A stretch of DNA of 61,634 nt, from the NCBI GenBank assembly GCA_002104895.1, contig MCFG01000396.1, positions 1-61,634 on the forward strand, given 5' to 3'. This stretch comes from Anaeromyces robustus (taxonomy: Eukaryota; Neocallimastigomycota; Neocallimastigomycetes; Neocallimastigales; Neocallimastigaceae). Positions 56,641 to 61,634 of the stretch are shown piece after piece (within the stretch, counting starts at the first letter, position 1; each line of letters starts with the position of its first letter). The translations under genes and the position numbers were made by a program. The notes under the pieces were generated by a model that was not told where the DNA came from, ran no database searches, and was given only the letters and a program-made list of their open reading frames with translations.

Positions 56641-58497
56641 TTGATAAGAAACTTTTTCTTAGATGCTACCAAAAGAAAAGAAATAGCTTTGGAACCAGGT
56701 ACTGAAGTAAGAAAGAATAAAACTAATAGTAGTAATAGAAATACTACCCTTGAAGAAGATAATAATAATAATAATAGTATGGATATATCAGCCGATATAT
56801 CTGAAAGAAAAATAAAAGTACCTAGTTCTAGGAAAAATTTGATAGCATCAAAAGAAATTAAAAATGTAGATAATAATAAAAATATTAATAAAAATAATAA
56901 TAATGAAGATAAATTTAATAATAAATTAAATAATAAAGATAAATTTAATAATAAATTAAATAATAATGATAAAAAAAATTTTATTAATAAAAATTTGAAT
57001 AATTTTGATAAAAAATTTATTAATGAAAATTTAAATAATGAAAATAAAAATATGAATGATTTAAATAAATTTAAAAATTCACGTGATATGAATGACGAAT
57101 CACGTGCGGAGAAGAAAGTCCACTTTGATGAAGAAAATACAAGAAACTTAGAAAGTATAAAGGAAAATAACAAGTAAAAAGAAGTTATAGAAACCAGAAT
57201 GTCACAAGAAAAAGTCAAGTTGCACAAGAAAAATTTTTCTGAAAACCTTAATCCAAATAAAGAAAAATTTTTTAATAGTAAAATTGTGACACAAGAGAAT
57301 AATAATATACAAAGTGAGCAAAATGAAAAACTAGAAAGACATACCCAAATGGCTACTTCTAACAACATCGAGAGGTATGATATTACGGAAGATCTCTCCA
57401 AGACCAAGTGTAATATTACCTTTGGTCAAGTTCTCGATGTTTGTCCGAAAATTAGAAGTGAGTTAGCCAAAAGTCTTAAATTAGAAAAAATAAAAGTAGT
57501 CAGCTCTATTGATTTCAGCGATTCATTTAATGTAGATGACGAAATCATAGAGAGAAATAAGAATTTATCTTTCAAAGAGGACGATTTAGCTTTGGTAAAT
57601 GCGTCCGTTGATGGTGTACAAAGTACACAATTAATTGATTCTGGTAGTAACCTTAATTTAGTGTCTGCCAGTTTCATTAATAAACTTCCTGGAGAAATCT
57701 CGCAAGTGGGATTTTGCAAAGGAAGAATTTATGAAGCGTTGGGTGATTCTACTATTACTGAAGCCATAGTAGTAGAACTAAAATTATCTATTGGAGATTA
57801 TGAATTTACATCAAAGTTCTGTATAATCGATAAAGATATTTCTTCGATTTACTTCTTGGATTAAAGTCTACCGCCGATAATTATTTCTTCATTAATCCTT
57901 TAAATAAAACTCTATGTCGTTTTAAAGATGAGCTATCTTTCGATGTCCTTGCTCCAATTATCGATGATCAGGATGCTGATTAACTTTCCTGTTTCCTTTA
58001 TTATTGTGGAACAGGTAAAAAGGTAGTTAACGCTGTGAGTATAGAAGATATAGCCGACGAAGAAGAACCAGCAATTCTAGATACGAAACCCCCGCCTGAA
58101 GAATCTATCTCTCCTTGGCAATATATACATTCTAAAGACTTTCCTAAAACTTTAGATGTAAGATTTTTCGACAGAATTATTATTATTTTAGAGAATAATA
58201 TTGATGTTATAGCGACATCTACGGATGAACTTACGCCCTCCGATTTAGAACCGCACCATATTCCTTTAGTTGATGGTGCTAAGCCATTTAAAAGTAAATT
58301 TTATCGTTTAAACAAGTTTAAGTCCAATATTTTAAAAAATGAATTAAGAAAACTACTAAAGAAAGGGTAGATTGTGCCTGCTAAGTCTTCTTGGTCTTCG
58401 CCTATTGTCCTTGTAGCCAAGAAGAATGGCAAATGGCGTCTCTGTTTGGATTTCAGGAAGTTAAATGCCTTAACTCTTCCTGATACTTATTCTTTAC
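56641..58497 (+). pseudogene. gypsy pol remnant: protease and truncated reverse transcriptase
   Basis: The frame opens before 56,641. It has an in-frame TAA at 57,175-57,177, and continues to the protease, whose active site is STQLIDSGSNLNLVSASF near 57,622-57,675. A frameshift near 57,845 (where DLLLGLKSTADNYFF is expected in the next frame), a stop at 57,980-57,982 and an in-frame TAG at 58,368-58,370 follow. RT motifs: FYRLNKFKSNILKNELRKLL, then PAKSSWSSPIVLVAKKNGKW and RLCLDFRKLNALTLPDTYSL. The RT palm with YxDD, RNase H and integrase are absent. Confidence 0.85.
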
Positions 58498-59012
58498 TGT
58501 AACGGAACGGTTGTTCCAATATTACAATTGACACCAAGTGTAACGAACTTAGTGAGAAATTCACTAGGTTGTTGTAGTATTTCAATAATTAAAATAAAAT
58601 AAACAAACAAAATAAATAACACAATATTAAAACATAATGTTTATGGATTTATTTTGTATTTTATTTAATATTTAAATATTTAATATTTTTCTTATTAATA
58701 ATGACTCCAAGAGTAAAAATAATATTAATACATTTCTTTTATATTCAAGACTTATTCTAAATCATTACGTGATTGGTTTACTTATTTAAATAACAAAATA
58801 TTTAATTATTTAACTATTACTATAATTAAGTGAATACATAATTAGTATCTAAATAAAATCGTATTTATATCTAAGTGAACGAATAACTAATATCTAAATA
58901 AATCTAACTAAGTGAATGAATAATTATAGACTAAATAATTCTATTAATAAAATAAGTAAATGAACAAATGTATTAATAACTAAATAAATGAATAATTTTC
59001 CAAATCAAAAAG

Positions 59013-59085
59013 GTAAAAGTAGGATTCGAACCAGTGATATCTATGATAAAGGTAGAAGTAGTTACCGTTGAGCCACGAAGTTCCT
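59013..59085 (-). other. tRNA-like sequence (degenerate) with A and B boxes
   Basis: The minus strand has TGGCTCAACGG (A box), a possible D stem GTGG/CTAC, a mostly paired anticodon arm and a perfect B box GGTTCGAATCC, followed by TTTTT. The T stem and acceptor stem do not pair well, so this is not an ordinary tRNA gene. It could be a tRNA pseudogene or a tRNA-derived module. Confidence 0.4.
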
Positions 59086-59841
59086 TAATGTCGTTGTTGA
59101 TACCGTTACAGATGTTCTAAGTTATCTTCTTTCTTCTGTAATAGAACATGTTAGGTTTCCAACTGGATTATTTTCTAATTTAAATAAGTCTACTAGGTCG
59201 AATGACTAATTATATAGTTTTTATAATTAAATAGTTTTTATAATTAAATAATATTTAAATAATAACTAAATTAATTGTAATGCAAATAACACAATATTTA
59301 TTTAATAATAATAATAACACTTTAAGATTAACTTTTTAATAGTAAATTTTATTTAAAAATAAGATATTGATAATATTAATATAACTATATAATTCAGGTG
59401 TTAATAACCTTACAAAGAACATTAAATATAACTTTATGTTATGTTCTTTTATACTTTGTAAGTTTGATAATAATAATATAAAATATAATATAAAATATTA
59501 ATACATTAATTTAATACATTAATTTAAAGTGATACATTAACGTATAATATAATTAATAATTTGTAATATAATAAGTTATTAATATCGATATTAAATAGTA
59601 ATAAAATTAATATATTATTCAATATAATTGAATATATATAAATAATATATATATTAAAATATATTATTAGATTATTTAAATAATCTTAAATTATAATATT
59701 TAAAATAAAATATTATAATAATAATTATTATATATAATTATTATAAAAAATTATTAATAATTATTATAATAAATAATAATATTATATATCAAAATAATTG
59801 AAATTATAAATTCTAATTTCAATTGCACTTGATGTCTTGAC

Positions 59842-59880
59842 AACGCCCTCTCCTAAAAAATCGGATTCCAGACGATTGTC
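59842..59880 (-). other. Probable polypurine tract and LTR start of a second gypsy 3' end
   Basis: On the minus strand, GTCTGGAATCCGA is followed by TTTTTTAGGAGAGGGCG and then TGTCAAGACATC (59,842 down). The same order, GTCTGGTATCCGA, purine-rich GGAGGAGGA, then TG, occurs at 61,045-61,013. Confidence 0.45.
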
Positions 59881-60376
59881 TAATAATAAATAATATATAA
59901 AATTGATATATATAATTTTTTGAAATTTTTTGAAATTTAGATTTCAAAATTTTTAAGTGTCAATTTAACAATCTTAGAAACTTTCGAGTGGCCATTTCGA
60001 AAATTTCAAAATTGTTATTTTGTGACCAAAATAAAATTTTAATATAAAAAATATATGTAAAAACAATGTTTATAATATTTTTAAGAATTTTTGTGTTTTA
60101 AAATGTTGAAAATTGAAATTTTGAAATTTTTTGAAATTTCAATTTCGAAATTAAATTGTTAATTTTGTGAAATTTAAAAAATAAATTTTTTAATAATTGT
60201 TGTAGGATGTATAAAAATAAATTTTTAATTAAAAATAGTTAAAATTATTGAATTTAAAAATTTTTTAAATTTTGAAATTTCAATTGTGATGGAAAATGGT
60301 CAATTGAAATTTTGAAAAAATTTTTTGAAATATACTATAAGTAAAAAATATAATAAAATAAAAATTTAATAAAAAT

Positions 60377-60378
<2 letters not shown>

Positions 60379-60416
<38 letters not shown>
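60379..60416. repeat. Run of 38 T
   Basis: Uninterrupted homopolymer. On the minus strand it is a poly-A starting seven bases after the stop codon of the fragment at 60,423-60,602. Confidence 0.95.
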
Positions 60417-60419
<3 letters not shown>

Positions 60420-60422
60420 TTT

Positions 60423-60602
60423 TTAATTATAACTGATACTAGTATATGTTCTTCCATTTTTTAAATATTCTAAATATATTCTTTGATTTCTTGGGTTATC
60501 TTCAACTTCACTAGAAGGAACCCAATTAGACGCAGTTCTATATTTATATCTTACTCTATATTCATAACATTTCTTCTTATAATTGTGTAAAGATATGTGT
60601 CT
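60423..60602 (-). pseudogene. Chromo-like C-terminal fragment of a retroelement polyprotein
   Basis: A 59-residue open stretch bounded upstream by a stop contains KKCYEYRVRYKYRTASNWVP then SEVEDNPRNQRIYLEYLKNG. The spacing of aromatic residues, the WVP turn and the final helix resemble a diverged chromodomain at the end of an integrase. No integrase core is found upstream in frame. It may instead be an exon (a possible AG acceptor precedes it). Confidence 0.4.
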
Positions 60603-60935
60603 TTAACAATAAAAATATTTTTAAACAAAACACTTAACCCTTTAAAAAAAATAAAATAAAATTTGAACTCTTTATTAATTATAAATTTATTATTAAAAAC
60701 ACATGATTTTAACTTAACAAGTTAGTGTTAAAATAATAATTTATTTTATTAATAAAAACTCGAATAATTAAAAATTTTTTAAAGAGAAATTCACTCGTAT
60801 TTATAGAAAAAATTTGAAAAAATTTTTTAAAAAATTTTTTAATGACCAAAATTTAACCAATCAGAATAATTTTGCTTGGTAAAATTTATGGTAAAATAAA
60901 AGTAATAAAAATATAATAAATTGGAATTAAGAGGT

Positions 60936-60985
60936 TTCGAACTCGAGAAGTTCGAACCATAGTCTTAGTTACTAACCACTAAGAC
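60936..60985 (-). other. Second tRNA-like double-hairpin module
   Basis: Two perfect 8-bp hairpins: TTCGAACT/AGTTCGAA with loop CGAGA (60,936-60,956), and GTCTTAGT/ACTAAGAC with loop TACTAACC (60,962-60,985). On the minus strand it reads TAGTGGTTAGTA (like a tRNA-Asp D loop / A box), GGTTCGAAC and GAGTTCGAAACC (B-box-like), 22 bases inside the CGTTACA end. Confidence 0.4.
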
Positions 60986-61013
60986 AGGTTACTCATTTTC
61001 ATGATTCGTTACA

Positions 61014-61390
61014 TGGTCCTCCTCCAGGATTCGGATACCAGACGAATCATTAAATTGTACTAAAAAAATTTATACTATGCTATGAGTGATTTTTCTTTAA
61101 TTATTACATTTAATACATTTTAATAAAATACATTTTAATTATTATTTATTTAATTATTATTTTTATAAATATTATAATAAATTTAAGTTGATATTAATAA
61201 TAAAATATAAATTGATATTAATAATAAAAATAAAGTTTGATATTAATAATATAAAATAAAAAGTGATATTAATAAAAATTTTTTAATATTAATAAAGTAT
61301 AATAAATTTTAATAAAAGAGATATTGATATTAATATAATAAAGTAATAAAAATTGATATTGATAAAATATAAAATAAAAATATTTGTAAT
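61014..61390. other. 3' untranslated region of the chromodomain element
   Basis: AT-rich with repeated TTGATATTAATAATAAAAT-like units (about 61,180-61,375), and near its lower end the TCGGATACCAGACGA motif (61,031-61,045) and a purine-rich stretch on the minus strand. No gene. Confidence 0.55.
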
Positions 61391-61634
61391 TTATTTCTTG
61401 TTTTTCAAGTTAAAAGCTTTGAGTAGTTCAGGACAATTCAAATTTGATTCGGGCTCCCATGAGGCTTCAGAAAGAGGATAACCTTTCCATTTAACAAGGT
61501 ATTGGGTCTTTTTATAATGCTTTCTTTTGTCTAGGATTTCTTCGACTTCATACTCTTCTTGATCGTTTACTGTTATCGGCGGTGGAGGTGGTTGATTTCT
61601 ACCAAAGTTATCTTCAAAGTAGGGTTCCAGACTT
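61391..61634 (-). CDS. Ty3/gypsy chromovirus polyprotein, C-terminal chromodomain (partial)
   Basis: 80 residues open at the window edge, ending in TAA at 61,391-61,393. After GRNQPPPPPITVNDQEEYEV comes a full chromodomain: EEILDKRKHYKKTQYLVKWK, then GYPLSEASWEPESNLNCPEL and a terminal helix. The aromatic residues (Y near EEYEVE, W in VKWKG, W in SWEP) that form a methyl-lysine cage are present. In chromoviruses this domain ends the integrase and steers insertion to heterochromatin. The frame is clean here; whether the rest of the element is intact lies beyond the window. Confidence 0.88.
   Translation of the reverse strand, partial: SLEPYFEDNFGRNQPPPPPITVNDQEEYEVEEILDKRKHYKKTQYLVKWKGYPLSEASWEPESNLNCPELLKAFNLKNKK

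Larger units (their letters stand above)
56123..58497 (+). mobile_element. Dead Ty3/gypsy retrotransposon fragment (gag-protease-RT start)
   Basis: Plus-strand gypsy element without a visible 5' LTR. Order: gag-like helical region (KVTLEAAMKTAELHEKVPTI), a degenerate CCHC knuckle (YNQLGHKKFECPI, first cysteines lost), an Asn/Lys-rich linker, an aspartic protease with the DSGS motif, then the RT N-terminus. It ends abruptly at 58,497, inside the RT, where TGTAACG begins. Confidence 0.85.
58498..61013 (-). mobile_element. LTR-derived region of minus-strand gypsy element(s), bounded by TGTAACG and CGTTACA
   Basis: The region starts TGTAACG (58,498-58,504) and ends CGTTACA (61,007-61,013), the terminal inverted repeat expected of an LTR. 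A further CGTTACA is at 59,104-59,110, so the LTR could be 613 bp (58,498-59,110) instead. On the minus strand a purine-rich stretch (GGAGGAGGACCA) sits directly before TGTAACG at 61,013, as a polypurine tract precedes a 3' LTR. Inside are tRNA-like modules, a second element's 3' end and a chromo-like fragment, so it is a composite. Confidence 0.5.

Noticed and set aside
56532-57407. 291-residue antisense frame rich in Leu/Phe/Ser
   Set aside because: Shadow of the gypsy pol linker; the opposite strand shows protease and RT motifs in the right order.
58498-61013. A single clean 2.5-kb LTR
   Set aside because: The ends fit, but an inner CGTTACA at 59,104-59,110 and a second polypurine/LTR start at 59,842 show the region is composite, and no matching target duplication is visible.

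Overview
The window looks like nuclear DNA from an anaerobic gut fungus (Neocallimastigomycota). The non-coding DNA is extremely AT-rich and full of (TTTA)n, (AAT)n and homopolymer runs. Genes have short GT-AG introns. The gene set (bacterial-type GPH sugar symporters, MATH-domain and ankyrin proteins, Ty3/gypsy and MULE debris) fits that group. The assignment is inference from composition and gene families; no search was run.

Layout. (1) Positions 1-9,760 and 32,870-42,744 are the two arms of a near-identical inverted repeat. Each arm carries an 8-exon double-MATH gene with a Pro/Gln/Tyr-rich tail (835 aa where intact), a two-exon ASCC1 homologue (328 aa), and a ~1 kb unit bounded by ~95-bp direct repeats with broken reading frames. 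The right arm has intact genes. The left arm shows the same sequence peppered with 1-2 base indels that break both genes, with no clear substitutions. This looks more like unpolished consensus or a locus assembled twice than ordinary decay. (2) Positions 9,767-32,868, between the arms, hold five 480-aa GPH-family cation:sugar symporter genes, two on the minus strand and three on the plus strand, diverging from a 6.6 kb centre. Their proteins differ at only nine positions. All five have a TATA-like box about 160-200 bp upstream. (3) Positions 42,745-45,876 hold a copia gag fragment, a dead gypsy RT/RNase H fragment and a GC-rich 320-bp insert of unknown nature. (4) An intact ankyrin-repeat gene lies at 45,877-47,643 (minus). 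(5) Positions 50,058-56,122 hold two related MULE DNA transposons: one internally deleted with clear TIRs, one longer with a FLYWCH/MULE-type transposase broken in four places. (6) Positions 56,122-58,497 hold a dead plus-strand Ty3/gypsy element cut off inside its reverse transcriptase. (7) Positions 58,498-61,634 hold 3' ends of minus-strand chromodomain gypsy elements, including a chromodomain C-terminus running off the window and two tRNA-like modules next to CGTTACA termini.

The probably functional genes are the five symporters (sugar uptake from plant fibre breakdown, substrate unknown), the ASCC1 homologue, the double-MATH protein and the ankyrin protein. Most of the rest is repeat or transposon debris.
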